Source: SB25 sp050180705
Lineage (GTDB): Bacteria > Bacteroidota > Bacteroidia > Bacteroidales > Tenuifilaceae
NCBI GenBank assembly: GCA_050180705.1
Contig: JBFXDX010000002.1
Coordinates: forward strand, 310,001 to 374,000
Direction: 5' to 3'
Length of the DNA: 64,000 bases
The notes below the pieces were generated by a model. It saw only the letters and a program-made list of their open reading frames with translations. It was not told the DNA's origin and searched no databases. Positions 51,967 to 60,995 of this stretch are shown in pieces; within the stretch, counting starts at the first letter, position 1; every line of letters begins with the position of its first letter. Both the position numbers and the translations under genes were made by a program.

Positions 51967-51991
51967 ATAGGGTATGCATTGCATACCCTAT
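51967..51991. terminator. Hairpin after the M56-M23 gene
   Basis: ATAGGGTATGCA-T-TGCATACCCTAT, a perfect inverted repeat 11 bp after the stop, followed by CTTTAG. The U-run is weak. Confidence 0.55.
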
Positions 51992-52205
51992 CTTTAGTTG
52001 AATGCCTGTTGGTTGAGTCAGGTTTTATTTTTGCATTGCAGTGTAATTGAGCAAACATCGATTTTTAAATTTCAATTTACAGCCCCATTTTTCATATAAA
52101 GAAACCATGAGTTCTTCCTTGAGATTTTAATAATCGTCTATTTTTATATGATTTGTTGATAGTTCTGTGTTACTTTACAGTCTGAAAATAAATAAACTAA
52201 TATCG

Positions 52206-52871
52206 ATGAAGAGATTACTTATTATTCTTATTGTATTGTTACCGTTTGTAGTAAGCGCACAGAACGAGGAAGAAAACCCAATAACAATTGGAATTAATGC
52301 AGGTTACGATAATAATATCAATGCTTACAGGCTAGATCCTAATCTTAATGGAAACAACTTTTCGAGTGATAATCCAAACTATAATATTGCTTTGGATTTT
52401 GGCATAAAACTCTCTGAAAAGTATAGGATGCGTTTGGGTGTGAAGTATGTTCGAATGGGGTATCAGGCCGATTGGACGAATACATCTTTAAGTACAATGC
52501 TTGATCGATCAGAGGTTAAGTTACATTATTCCGATGTAAATCTGCATGTCGATTATATGCTTTTTAATCGATCTAAGTTTCAGATTTATATTTCTCCTTT
52601 TGTGAATTGGGAGTTTAATGTAAGCAAGGAGTGTAAAAATGTAAAAATTGATGGTACATACAACTATAAGCAGATTTATGGTATAATCAACGAGAACCCC
52701 GATAATGTATTTGGAGGAGGAATTTCTGCAATCCTTAAGTATAACCTAAATAACCATTTTGGGTTAACGTTGACTCCAGAGTACAACATCTTCTTTAATA
52801 AATTTGTGAGCGATAATGATAAGTTATACCAGCGAACAAGCATTAATTTTGGATTCGAGTTTAGATTTTAG
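52206..52871 (+). CDS. Outer-membrane beta-barrel protein
   Basis: 221 residues from the ATG at 52206; the frame opens at 52167. Signal peptide (LLIILIVLLPFVVSAQ) and alternating amphipathic strands (ITIGINAGYDNN, YRMRLGVKYVRMGY) ending in NFGFEFRF with the aromatic C-terminus usual for outer-membrane barrels. Resembles the porin-family OmpW/PorT-like barrels of Bacteroidota; the role is not known. Converges with dsbD. Confidence 0.8.
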   Translation: MKRLLIILIVLLPFVVSAQNEEENPITIGINAGYDNNINAYRLDPNLNGNNFSSDNPNYNIALDFGIKLSEKYRMRLGVKYVRMGYQADWTNTSLSTMLDRSEVKLHYSDVNLHVDYMLFNRSKFQIYISPFVNWEFNVSKECKNVKIDGTYNYKQIYGIINENPDNVFGGGISAILKYNLNNHFGLTLTPEYNIFFNKFVSDNDKLYQRTSINFGFEFRF

Positions 52872-52889
52872 TTAATATTAATCAAAAAC

Positions 52890-52925
52890 AAGGAAGCCTG
52901 CAAAATGCTGGCTTCCTTGTTTTGT
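52890..52925. terminator. Bidirectional terminator between barrel gene and dsbD
   Basis: CAAGGAAGCC (52890-52899) and GGCTTCCTTG (52911-52920) pair perfectly. Flanking AAAA and TTTT extend the stem and give U-runs on both strands. Confidence 0.85.
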
Positions 52926-52934
52926 TATGAGATT

Positions 52935-54953
52935 TTAATTATTTGCTTTTTTCTTAAATTCCTCAACCCCTTTGTTCAAAAACTTAATAAATTCTTCAAC
53001 ATCTAAGTTGTATCCTCTTGGATTGATTAGGGATTGTTCATTGTTGTCGACCAGTGCATAGTATGGTTGTCCATTAATGTTGAAATGAGTTGCCTGAAAG
53101 TCGGAATTTTTCTTTCCAATGGTCTTTTTTACCTTACCGTCTCTGGTAGATGTTATCCATTCGTTTTCTGGAAGTTCCGTGCGATCGTCAACGTATAGGG
53201 CAACAATTACATATTCATTGCGAAGTATTTCGAGTACCCTTGGATCGCTCCATACTTTTGCTTCCATTTCTTTGCAGTTGGAGCAGGTGTGTCCAACAAA
53301 ATCGATAAATAATGGTTTGCCCTTTTCTTTTGCACATTTCAGCGCTTGGTTATAGTCAAAGTAACCCTGAAGGTTGTGGGGAAGGTGAAGAAAATCGGCG
53401 TATTTAGGCGTATCGCAAAGCGATGAATTGTCATTAGCACTAACGTTAGAGCCTGTAATAATAACCTGACTATTATTTTTGCTTAAATCAAACTTTTGAC
53501 TCGATTGCGGAGGAAGTAATCCTGATATTGCTTGAAGTGGAGCTCCGAAAAGACCTGGAATTAGGTAAACTGCAAAGGTGAAACTTGCGATTGCCAAGAA
53601 TAATCGGAATACACCTATGTGCTTAACTTCCGAGTCGAGTTCAAATTTGAGTTTACCAAGTAGGTAGAATCCAAGTAGAAACGATATTACTATCCATATA
53701 GCAATGAAAAGGTCTCTGCTTAAGAAATCTAGTCCGTACGATTGGTCAATTGTGGTTAAGAACTTTAACGAGAACGCAAGTACAATAAAGCCTAGAACAA
53801 CCTTAACTGAATTCATCCAACCGCCAGAACGGGGTAGCGAATTTAACCACGATGGAAATATTGCGAATAGTGTAAATGGAATCGAGAATGCTAAAGAGAA
53901 ACCAAACATTCCAATAATTGGTTTTGCACCAAGTCCCGAGGCAGCCTCTACAAGCAATGCTCCAACAATTGGCCCAACACACGATAAACTAACAATAACG
54001 GTTGTTAGTGCCATAAAGAACGATCCAATAAAGCCTCCTTTGTCGGCTTTGCTATCGGCTTTATTTGCCAAACTGCCCGGAAGAACAATTTCGAATAATC
54101 CAAAGAACGATGCAGCAAATGCAACAAAAAGAATAAAGAAGATGGTGTTGGTAATCCAGTGCGATGTCAATGTTGTTGCAAAATCGGAGCCTAAGTTAAA
54201 TAGCGAAACAATAAATCCTAATGATGTGTAAAGTACTATTATTGAGATTCCGAATACAAGTGCATTGAAAATAGCATTCGCCTTATTAGATTGTTTGCCC
54301 ATGAAGAATGTTACAGTCATTGGAATCATTGGAAATACACAGGGTGTAAGGAGTCCAAGAAGTCCTGCTCCAAAAGCAACAAAAAAGAAAATCCATAACG
54401 AAGAATCTTTTTCATCTTGTTTTTCTGGGGTTGAGCCTTCCGAAGTTTTTGCTACAGTGTTATTCGTTTTTTCTTCTGAGGTTGCAACAGTTTGCGCATC
54501 GCTTTTAATCGTGACATTTAATTCCTTTTCAAGGTATATACATTTGTCGGCATAGCATGCTTGGTATTCTATACCAATATTTGCAGTTGCATTGTTATCG
54601 GTTAATTCAACAAGTTGGCTGAACTTTGCTTCGTGTTCAAAAAAGGAAAGGTCGAGGTTGAAAACATCATCGTGTTCAGTTCTCGATTTGTTTAGTTCTT
54701 TAATGCCATCAACCAATTTATAGCCATTGGGCTTCGTAAATGTGAAGTTAGTTGGAAGTGGCCCTCCCTCGGGTAGTTTTGTTGCGTAAAGATGCCATCC
54801 TTCATCAATTTTTGCATTGATAATTATTTCGTATTTGTTATCATCAATCTTTTGGGACGAATAGTTCCATTGGATTGGATCATCCATTTGAGCATTTGCC
54901 GTAAATCCGGCAAGTGCAAATAGGATAAGTAGTGTATGCTTTAATTTATTCAT
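52935..54953 (-). CDS. dsbD: Thiol:disulfide interchange protein DsbD
   Basis: 672 residues. Carries electrons from cytosolic thioredoxin across the inner membrane to periplasmic thiol proteins. Signal peptide; N-terminal immunoglobulin-like domain with its Cys pair (QACYADKCIY); linker; about eight membrane helices with the two redox Cys (LLTPCVFPMIP and SLSCVGPIVG); and a C-terminal thioredoxin domain with HTCSNCKEME. All six functional Cys positions are present. A possible reductant for the TlpA-like proteins of the cell. Confidence 0.95.
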   Translation of the reverse strand: MNKLKHTLLILFALAGFTANAQMDDPIQWNYSSQKIDDNKYEIIINAKIDEGWHLYATKLPEGGPLPTNFTFTKPNGYKLVDGIKELNKSRTEHDDVFNLDLSFFEHEAKFSQLVELTDNNATANIGIEYQACYADKCIYLEKELNVTIKSDAQTVATSEEKTNNTVAKTSEGSTPEKQDEKDSSLWIFFFVAFGAGLLGLLTPCVFPMIPMTVTFFMGKQSNKANAIFNALVFGISIIVLYTSLGFIVSLFNLGSDFATTLTSHWITNTIFFILFVAFAASFFGLFEIVLPGSLANKADSKADKGGFIGSFFMALTTVIVSLSCVGPIVGALLVEAASGLGAKPIIGMFGFSLAFSIPFTLFAIFPSWLNSLPRSGGWMNSVKVVLGFIVLAFSLKFLTTIDQSYGLDFLSRDLFIAIWIVISFLLGFYLLGKLKFELDSEVKHIGVFRLFLAIASFTFAVYLIPGLFGAPLQAISGLLPPQSSQKFDLSKNNSQVIITGSNVSANDNSSLCDTPKYADFLHLPHNLQGYFDYNQALKCAKEKGKPLFIDFVGHTCSNCKEMEAKVWSDPRVLEILRNEYVIVALYVDDRTELPENEWITSTRDGKVKKTIGKKNSDFQATHFNINGQPYYALVDNNEQSLINPRGYNLDVEEFIKFLNKGVEEFKKKANN

Positions 54954-55056
54954 AGTATATTAGTTTTAGCGTTATTCTTTTAAACAACTTTACGATTACA
55001 AATATAGTTATTAATAAATATCTAGATTTTGATATATGTCATGTTGAATAGCATAC

Positions 55057-55084
55057 AAAAAAACCCGCTTCCTAGAAGCGGGTT
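55057..55084 (-). terminator. Terminator of rng
   Basis: AACCCGCTTC, loop CTA, GAAGCGGGTT (10 perfect pairs). On the minus strand a run of seven T follows (plus-strand A run at 55057-55063). It lies just after the RNase G stop. Confidence 0.85.
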
Positions 55085-55095
55085 ATGGTTGGCTA

Positions 55096-56643
55096 TTATT
55101 CTATCTCGATATCGTCGGAGTCAAAGAAATGGTACTCCAGAAAATGATACGATGAAATGGGAACTATTCTAATACGGCATTTATGCTTAAGCATCCATTT
55201 AATCCGCCTCGAAATAAAACCCTTGTTAATAAATGCTGCAATGTAGGGGTGCAGCTTAATGATAATGTTTTTATAATTACGTTCGCTAGCAAGGAATGAG
55301 AGTTGATTCTCAATTTGCTCGTCGATAATAACAACTGGACTAACCTCTCCGCTTCCCTTGCAAGTTGGACACTTTTCCAATGTGTCGATATGCATTTCGG
55401 GGCGTACCCTTTGGCGGGTAATTTGCATGAGTCCAAATTTGCTTAATGGCAAGATGTTGTGTTTCGCTCTATCCTTAGCCATTAATTCTTTCATTTTTTC
55501 AAACACCATTTGTCGGTTCTCGTTCTGGTGCATATCAATAAAATCCACTACGATTATTCCACCCATATCTCGTAGTCGGAGTTGACGAGTAATTTCTTCA
55601 ACAGCAGCCAAGTTTACTTCAAGAGCATTGGTTTCTTGGTCATTCCCTGATTTTGATCGGTTTCCGCTATTGACATCAATTACATGAAGCGCTTCGGTAT
55701 GTTCTATTATGAGGTATGCCCCGCTTTTAATTGACACAGTTTTTCCAAAAAGCGATTTTATTTGTTTTTCTATTCCGAACTGGTCGAAAATAGGAACATT
55801 ACCGTCGTAGAGTTTAACAATTTTTTCCTTCTCCGGAGCGATTGTTTCAATGTACTCGCGGATGTCGTTATAAACGGTTTCATCGTTTACGTGAATATTG
55901 TTGAATGATCCATTCAACATATCCCTTAAAATAGCCGACGTGCGCTTCAACTCGCTGGCCAATTGGCATGGGAGTGTGGCGGTTTTCATTTTTTCTACCG
56001 TCATGTCCCACTTTTTAACTAAACTTCGTAATTCTGCATCTAGCACAGCTACTTTCTTGCCTTCCGCAGCAGTACGAACTATCACACCAAAGTTTTTAGG
56101 AACAATGCTTTCCAGAAGTCTTTTTAGTCTTTTTTTCTCTTCTTGCGAGGCAATTTTTTGTGAAATAGAAACCTTGTCGGCAAAGGGAATTAGTACCAGA
56201 TTACGACCAGCAATGGATATTTCTGATGTAAGACGTGGCCCTTTTGTGGAGATAGGCTCCTTGGCAATTTGTACAAGTACCGCTTGTCCCGAACTAAGTA
56301 CTTGGTTTATCTTGCCATCCTTGTCTATTTCTTTTTCGAGTTTAACCTTGGAAAGAGGGATTGTTTTTGCTTTTCGGGCATAATGTGCTTGAAGGTATCT
56401 TTGATGTGTTTGGAACTGTGGCCCTAGGTCTAAGTAGTGGAGGAATGCATCTTTTTCGTACCCTACATCTACGAAAGCCGCATTCAGACCGGGCATGATT
56501 TTTTTTACCTTACCGAGATAGATGTCGCCAACCGCAAACTGAATGTTGCTTTTCTCCTTATTAAGTTCAACTAGTTGTTTATTCTCAATAAGGGCTAATG
56601 CAATCTCAGTTTCACGTACATCAATTACTAGCTCGGTGTTCAC
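55096..56643 (-). CDS. rng: Ribonuclease G/E family endoribonuclease
   Basis: 515 residues from a GTG at 56643 (VNTELVIDVRETEIALALIE). The ORF could be read from 56697, but the first 18 residues look non-homologous. Single-strand endoribonuclease for rRNA and mRNA processing. S1 domain (VGDIYLGKVKKIMPGLNAAF), RNase-H-like fold, catalytic DNase-I-like domain with the metal-binding Asp residues (VIDVNSGN, IIVVDFIDM) and the Zn-link CPTCKGSG. No long C-terminal degradosome scaffold, so RNase G rather than E type. Likely first gene of its own transcript. Confidence 0.94.
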   Translation of the reverse strand: MNTELVIDVRETEIALALIENKQLVELNKEKSNIQFAVGDIYLGKVKKIMPGLNAAFVDVGYEKDAFLHYLDLGPQFQTHQRYLQAHYARKAKTIPLSKVKLEKEIDKDGKINQVLSSGQAVLVQIAKEPISTKGPRLTSEISIAGRNLVLIPFADKVSISQKIASQEEKKRLKRLLESIVPKNFGVIVRTAAEGKKVAVLDAELRSLVKKWDMTVEKMKTATLPCQLASELKRTSAILRDMLNGSFNNIHVNDETVYNDIREYIETIAPEKEKIVKLYDGNVPIFDQFGIEKQIKSLFGKTVSIKSGAYLIIEHTEALHVIDVNSGNRSKSGNDQETNALEVNLAAVEEITRQLRLRDMGGIIVVDFIDMHQNENRQMVFEKMKELMAKDRAKHNILPLSKFGLMQITRQRVRPEMHIDTLEKCPTCKGSGEVSPVVIIDEQIENQLSFLASERNYKNIIIKLHPYIAAFINKGFISRRIKWMLKHKCRIRIVPISSYHFLEYHFFDSDDIEIE

Positions 56644-56749
56644 GATTATAATTTTATTAGTAAGGTATATACAAACACAGCAACCTAAAGTACTCATGTG
56701 GCACTTTAGGTTGACATGTAAATTGCCTATTCTTTAAAGAAAAAGAATA

Positions 56750-56842
56750 CTACTTTTTCTTTTTGTGACGATTCTTGCGTAAACGTTTTTTACGTTTATG
56801 AGTGGCCATTTTATGCCTTTTTCTCTTTTTTCCGCTTGGCAT
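56750..56842 (-). CDS. 30-residue AURKAIP1/COX24-like basic protein
   Basis: Found by reading the gap between rng and the HU gene. MPSGKKRKRHKMATHKRKKR followed by LRKNRHKKKK, with 19 Lys/Arg in 30 residues. This matches the small Bacteroidota proteins annotated as AURKAIP1/COX24 domain-containing, homologous to mitochondrial mS38 and mycobacterial bS22 (family knowledge). So it is probably a small ribosomal subunit protein. It lies 36 bp after the HU gene on the same strand and before rng, possibly in one transcript. Confidence 0.85.
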   Translation of the reverse strand: MPSGKKRKRHKMATHKRKKRLRKNRHKKKK

Positions 56843-56877
56843 GATTACGAGTATTAATAGTTTATAAATAAGAAAGA

Positions 56878-57165
56878 TTATTTCTTAACGTGGCTTTTAA
56901 CCTTGTTTACGAAGGTTTTTGCAGGTTTAAATGAAGGAATGAAATGCTCAGGAATGATGATAGTGGTATTCTTCGAAATGTTACGAGCTGTTTTCTTAGC
57001 ACGCTTTTTTACGATGAAACTACCAAATCCTCTTAGGTAAACATTTTTTTCCTTTACCAATGAGTCTTTTACAGTTTCCATGAAGGCTTCTACAGTCTTT
57101 TGAACTGTTACCTTTTCGATTCCAGTATTTTTGGAAATCTCATTAACAATATCAGCTTTGGTCAT
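56878..57165 (-). CDS. HU/IHF-family DNA-binding protein
   Basis: 95 residues. Nucleoid protein that bends DNA as a dimer. N-terminal helices MTKADIVNEISKNTGIEKVT, then the conserved LRGFGSFIVKKRAKKTARN leading into the DNA-embracing arm and the C-terminal FKPAKTFVNKVKSHVKK. Whether HU alpha/beta or IHF-like in role cannot be told. A promoter is predicted 56 bp upstream. Confidence 0.96.
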   Translation of the reverse strand: MTKADIVNEISKNTGIEKVTVQKTVEAFMETVKDSLVKEKNVYLRGFGSFIVKKRAKKTARNISKNTTIIIPEHFIPSFKPAKTFVNKVKSHVKK

Positions 57166-57220
57166 TTTAAAAAATCTTTAATTATCAATTGGTTATACAA
57201 TGTTCTGTTTTTTCGGACTG

Positions 57221-57228
57221 CAAATATA
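57221..57228 (-). promoter_or_regulatory. Predicted -7 element of the HU-family gene
   Basis: Minus-strand TATATTTG running into CAGTCC, identical over TTTGCAGTCC to the proximal rpsL promoter. The -33 region is only TTTC-like, so confidence is moderate. Confidence 0.5.
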
Positions 57229-57302
57229 AATGATTTATGTGGATATTTGAAATGGTTAACATTAATTTTGATGATTATTTTTTTAGCGATTAATTTGATA
57301 TT

Positions 57303-58379
57303 ATGGATTTTAAAGAATTGCTTGTCGAATGGTATCGGTTAAATGGACGCGATCTGCCTTGGCGTAGAACCGCTGATCCTTACTGTATTTGGGTGTCAGA
57401 GATCATATTGCAGCAGACTAGGGTAAGTCAGGGTATGGCCTATTATTTCCGCTTTATCGAGCAATTTCCTTCAATTCAACATCTTGCTAATGCCTCTATC
57501 GATGATGTGATGAAGGTATGGCAGGGACTAGGTTATTACACTCGTGCAAGAAATTTGCAGGCAGGAGCACGTCAGGTTATGGAGTTGTATAATGGTGAGT
57601 TGCCTCAATCGTATAAAGAGTTGCTTAAAATAAAGGGGCTCGGTTCATATTCGGCTGCTGCAGTAGCGTCTTTCGCATTTAATGTGGCTGTTCCAGCAAT
57701 CGATGGAAATGTGTATCGAATTTTATCGCGTGTTTTTGGAATTTTTACTCCAATTGATACAAGCCAAGCTAAACGTGAGTTTTTTGATTTGGGAATGGAG
57801 TTGATCGATAAAAAAGATCCTGCCATTTTCAATCAGGCAATTATCGATTTTGGAGCGCTGGTGTGTACTCCGCGTGTTCCAAAATGTGAAACATGCCCCA
57901 TGCAAGGATTTTGCTATGCATATCGAAATAATATAGTGTATAGTTTTCCTATAAAAGGTAAGCGTATAGTGCCTAAGGATAGGTTTTTTACTTATTTAAT
58001 GATTAATCATAAGGGGTATACCTATGTTAATAAAAGGGAAGGAAAGGATATTTGGCATTCGCTTTACGAATTTCCATTGATTGAGACTGTGACTCAACTT
58101 CTTCCTGAAGAGTTGATGCAACTTGATGAGTGGAAAGAGTTGTTGGGTGATGTAAATGTAAATATTCTGAGTATCTCGGATCCCATTAAGCATCAACTGA
58201 GCCATATAACTTTGTATGCTCGTTTTATTATTGTTGAGGTCAGCAGTATTAGTTATAAGGTGAAATTAAATTATCGGAAAGTTCATATTGGAAAGTTGCA
58301 TGAACTTTCGGTTCCTCGATTAATTGACCTATATTTGGCTGCAGAACCAACCGAAAAATATTTTCTGAGAAAGCATTGA
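57303..58379 (+). CDS. mutY: A/G-specific adenine glycosylase
   Basis: 358 residues. Removes A mispaired with 8-oxo-G. Catalytic Glu in SEIILQQTRVSQG, helix-hairpin-helix LKIKGLGSYSAAAVASFA, catalytic Asp in PAIDGNVYRILSRVFG, [4Fe-4S] cluster cysteines in C-x6-C-x2-C-x5-C (VCTPRVPKCETCPMQGFC), and a C-terminal Nudix-like 8-oxo-G recognition domain. Divergent from the HU gene with 137 bp between them. Confidence 0.97.
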   Translation: MDFKELLVEWYRLNGRDLPWRRTADPYCIWVSEIILQQTRVSQGMAYYFRFIEQFPSIQHLANASIDDVMKVWQGLGYYTRARNLQAGARQVMELYNGELPQSYKELLKIKGLGSYSAAAVASFAFNVAVPAIDGNVYRILSRVFGIFTPIDTSQAKREFFDLGMELIDKKDPAIFNQAIIDFGALVCTPRVPKCETCPMQGFCYAYRNNIVYSFPIKGKRIVPKDRFFTYLMINHKGYTYVNKREGKDIWHSLYEFPLIETVTQLLPEELMQLDEWKELLGDVNVNILSISDPIKHQLSHITLYARFIIVEVSSISYKVKLNYRKVHIGKLHELSVPRLIDLYLAAEPTEKYFLRKH

Positions 58380-58499
58380 TGAGAAATTTTCTTGGAAAAA
58401 AAGCAATATAATAGTCTACTTTGAAAAATATTAAACGAATTGAGTTGACATTCGGTAAAAATTATTAACTTAGTTATCAAATCATTAAATCATACTATC

Positions 58500-58937
58500 A
58501 TGTCAGTAAATAAAGTGATTCTTGTAGGGAATGTAGGAAAAGACCCAGAAGTAAGACATCTTGAGGGCGGTGCTACTGTTGCTCGCTTCCCATTGGCAAC
58601 CAACGAAACGTATACCGATAAGTCGGGGAAAAAAGTAACTCAAACAGAATGGCATAATATTGTTGTTTGGAGAGGTTTAGCCGATATTGCTGAGAAGTAT
58701 GTGAGATCGGGAAAACTTCTTTTTGTCGAAGGTCGTATTCGTACTTCTTCGTACGATGATAAGGATGGAAATAAACGTTACACCACTGAGATTGTTTGCG
58801 ATAACTTTCGCTTCTTAGGGCCAAACCAAGGCCAAGGTGATTCTAGTTCTTATGCAGAGCCAGCATCAAGTGCAAAAAGTACGTTGTCCGAATCGGAAAG
58901 TGTAATTCCAGAACCAGGCGACGATCTTCCATTTTAA
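58500..58937 (+). CDS. ssb: Single-stranded DNA-binding protein
   Basis: 145 residues. OB-fold domain (SVNKVILVGNVGKDPEVRHL, EWHNIVVWRGLADIAEKY, LFVEGRIRTSSY), then a flexible Ser/Glu-rich linker and the acidic tip PGDDLPF that recruits repair and replication partners. Acts as a tetramer at forks and repair sites. Follows mutY by 120 bp. Confidence 0.98.
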   Translation: MSVNKVILVGNVGKDPEVRHLEGGATVARFPLATNETYTDKSGKKVTQTEWHNIVVWRGLADIAEKYVRSGKLLFVEGRIRTSSYDDKDGNKRYTTEIVCDNFRFLGPNQGQGDSSSYAEPASSAKSTLSESESVIPEPGDDLPF

Positions 58938-58961
58938 TTAAAATATTATAGTTTAGCATAT

Positions 58962-58994
58962 AACCGATAGCATACCCGAATGCTATCGGTTTCT
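58962..58994 (+). terminator. Terminator of ssb
   Basis: 12-bp perfect arms AACCGATAGCAT / ATGCTATCGGTT around ACCCGA, then TTCTTGTT; 24 bp after the stop. Confidence 0.85.
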
Positions 58995-59092
58995 TGTTGC
59001 AGTAAAAAGAAGGAAAAGAGTTTTGATGCTCTTTTTTTGCTATTTTTACATGTTTCTACATGAAATCTATTTGTTAACTAATAAAATAACGT

Positions 59093-60427
59093 TTGGAAAC
59101 GATCGGTAGTCAGTTTGTTAATTACATTCATGGAATTAGTTATTTGCCAATAACGTTCGGTACTATAGTAGGCATTGTGGTTTTAGTAATTTTGCTGATA
59201 TGTTCGGGTATGTTAAGTGGAACAGAGTCGGCTTATTTTTCTTTATCACCTTCGGATATTGATAAGATTGAGCGGAAATCGCATAAAACAGATAAGTATG
59301 CTTTGAAAAATATCGAAAATTCCGATAGATTTTTAGCTACGGTGTTGATTGGAAATAATCTGGTGAATGTCGCAATTGTTATACTCTCCTCATTCATAAC
59401 AAATTCACTTATCGATTTTTCGGAAGCACCATTGGCCGGTTTCTTATTTCAGATTGTAATTATCACGTTTATACTGCTTTTGTTTGGCGAAATAATGCCA
59501 AAGATTTTGGCAACAAGTAGGCCGTTGCGCTTTGCCCGATTTATTGCTCATCCTATTTACATATTAATAAAGGTATTGAAGCCATTGAATTTATTGCTAA
59601 TATCGTCGACATCGAGGATTGGAAAACGGTTTGCGCCTCGCTCAAATATCTCGATGGATGAACTTAGCGATGCTTTGGAGATTACAACCGATGGTATTAC
59701 CGATGAAAAGAAAATCCTCAGAGGCATTGTAACCTTTGGGAATATCATGGTTAGCGAAATAATGAAGCCTCGTGTTGATGTTGTTGCCGTTGAGGATGAT
59801 ACGGAGTTTGATGAGTTGAAGAAGATCGTTGTAGATTCGGGCTATAGCCGAATACCTGTATATCAAAATTCCTTCGATGGTGTTAAGGGAATTCTTTATG
59901 TTAAGGATTTAATCCCTTATATTGATAAGGATAATTCGTTTCGTTGGCAGAATCTTATTCGAGCACCATATTTTGTTCCGGAAAGTAAGAAGATTAACGA
60001 TTTGCTTACAGAGTTTCAGGTGAAACGCATCCATATGGCCATTGTTGTTGATGAGTATGGTGGAAAAAGCGGAATTATTACCTTGGAGGATATTCTAGAG
60101 GAGATTGTTGGTGAGATATCCGATGAGTCGGACGAGGAGGTGAAACTTTATACCAAGATCGATAACCTGAATTACCTTTTCGAGGGAAAAGTTCAGCTAA
60201 ATGATTTTTGTAAGATTGTTAACTGCGACGATGAAATATTCGATGATTTAAGGGGGGATGCCGAAACTCTTGCGGGTTTAATTCTCGAAATCACTGGGCA
60301 AATTCCATTAAGGAATGAGGTTGTTAAATGTAAAAATTTCAACTTCACTATTGATGCTGTAGATAATAAGCGCATCAAGCGAATAAAAGTACAAGTAATT
60401 CCAGTTGTAAATGAAGAGGCTAAGTAG
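59093..60427 (+). CDS. gldE: Gliding motility-associated protein GldE (CBS/CorC-type)
   Basis: 444 residues starting at TTG 59093; no in-frame ATG occurs before residue 40. CNNM/CorB-like DUF21 membrane domain (four hydrophobic segments within about 20-160, with the LSGTESAYFSL and GNNLVNVAIV motifs), two CBS repeats (VSEIMKPRVDVVAVEDD ... SRIPVYQNS; HMAIVVDEYGGKSGIITLED) and a C-terminal CorC/HlyC domain. Homologue of GldE, associated with gliding motility and T9SS function in Bacteroidota; the molecular role is not settled. Overlaps gldD by 17 nt, the conserved pairing. Confidence 0.92.
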   Translation: METIGSQFVNYIHGISYLPITFGTIVGIVVLVILLICSGMLSGTESAYFSLSPSDIDKIERKSHKTDKYALKNIENSDRFLATVLIGNNLVNVAIVILSSFITNSLIDFSEAPLAGFLFQIVIITFILLLFGEIMPKILATSRPLRFARFIAHPIYILIKVLKPLNLLLISSTSRIGKRFAPRSNISMDELSDALEITTDGITDEKKILRGIVTFGNIMVSEIMKPRVDVVAVEDDTEFDELKKIVVDSGYSRIPVYQNSFDGVKGILYVKDLIPYIDKDNSFRWQNLIRAPYFVPESKKINDLLTEFQVKRIHMAIVVDEYGGKSGIITLEDILEEIVGEISDESDEEVKLYTKIDNLNYLFEGKVQLNDFCKIVNCDDEIFDDLRGDAETLAGLILEITGQIPLRNEVVKCKNFNFTIDAVDNKRIKRIKVQVIPVVNEEAK

Positions 60428-60986
60428 TTTATTGATTTTATTTATCGTTGTTATTGTTTGGAGTTGCGATTCTACTTCGGTTCCAAAGCCACGCGGGTAT
60501 TTTCGAATCAATTTTCCCGAAAAAGAGTATCGGTTATTCGATTCAATTTATCCATTTACATTCAACTATCCGGCTTATGGCCGAGTAATGCCGGAGAGTA
60601 ATAGGGGACAGGATGGTAAGTGGCTAAATGTTGATTTTCCTGGATATAAGGCAAGAATACATTTGAGCTATAAGGATGTTGCTGGAAATCTAAATTTAAT
60701 GACAGAGGATGCTCACTCTTTGGCATATAAGCATACCGTTAAGGCCGATGCTATTGATGAACAGGTGTTTTCTAATCCTCAAAAGAAAGTGTATGGCATT
60801 TTGTACGATATAAAAGGAAATTCGGCAAGTTCGGTGCAGTTTTTCCTTACCGATTCTGTGCGGCACTACATTCGAGGTGCTTTGTATTTTAGGTGTGAAC
60901 CCAACAAGGATTCTTTATCGCCTGCTGTCGATTTCTTTAGAAAAGATGTTGTGGCTATGATTGAATCGTTTGAATGGAAAAAGTGA
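60411..60986 (+). CDS. gldD: Gliding motility lipoprotein GldD
   Basis: 191 residues. Lipoprotein signal (LLILFIVVIVWSC), then PKPRGYFRINFPEKEYRLFD, the hallmark N-terminus of GldD. Remaining segments (WLNVDFPGYKARIHLSYK, HYIRGALYFRCEPNKDS) also fit. Needed for gliding in Flavobacterium; in non-gliding Bacteroidales it is generally kept with T9SS genes. Starts inside gldE; the phosphopantetheinyl transferase gene follows after 9 bp. Confidence 0.93.
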   Translation: MKRLSSLLILFIVVIVWSCDSTSVPKPRGYFRINFPEKEYRLFDSIYPFTFNYPAYGRVMPESNRGQDGKWLNVDFPGYKARIHLSYKDVAGNLNLMTEDAHSLAYKHTVKADAIDEQVFSNPQKKVYGILYDIKGNSASSVQFFLTDSVRHYIRGALYFRCEPNKDSLSPAVDFFRKDVVAMIESFEWKK

Positions 60987-60995
60987 TAAGTCGTC

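Noticed and set aside
53704..54231. 175-residue plus-strand ORF inside dsbD
   Set aside because: Antisense shadow of a strongly conserved gene; no start signal or family resemblance.
55898..56383. 161-residue plus-strand ORF inside rng
   Set aside because: Antisense shadow of RNase G; no independent support.
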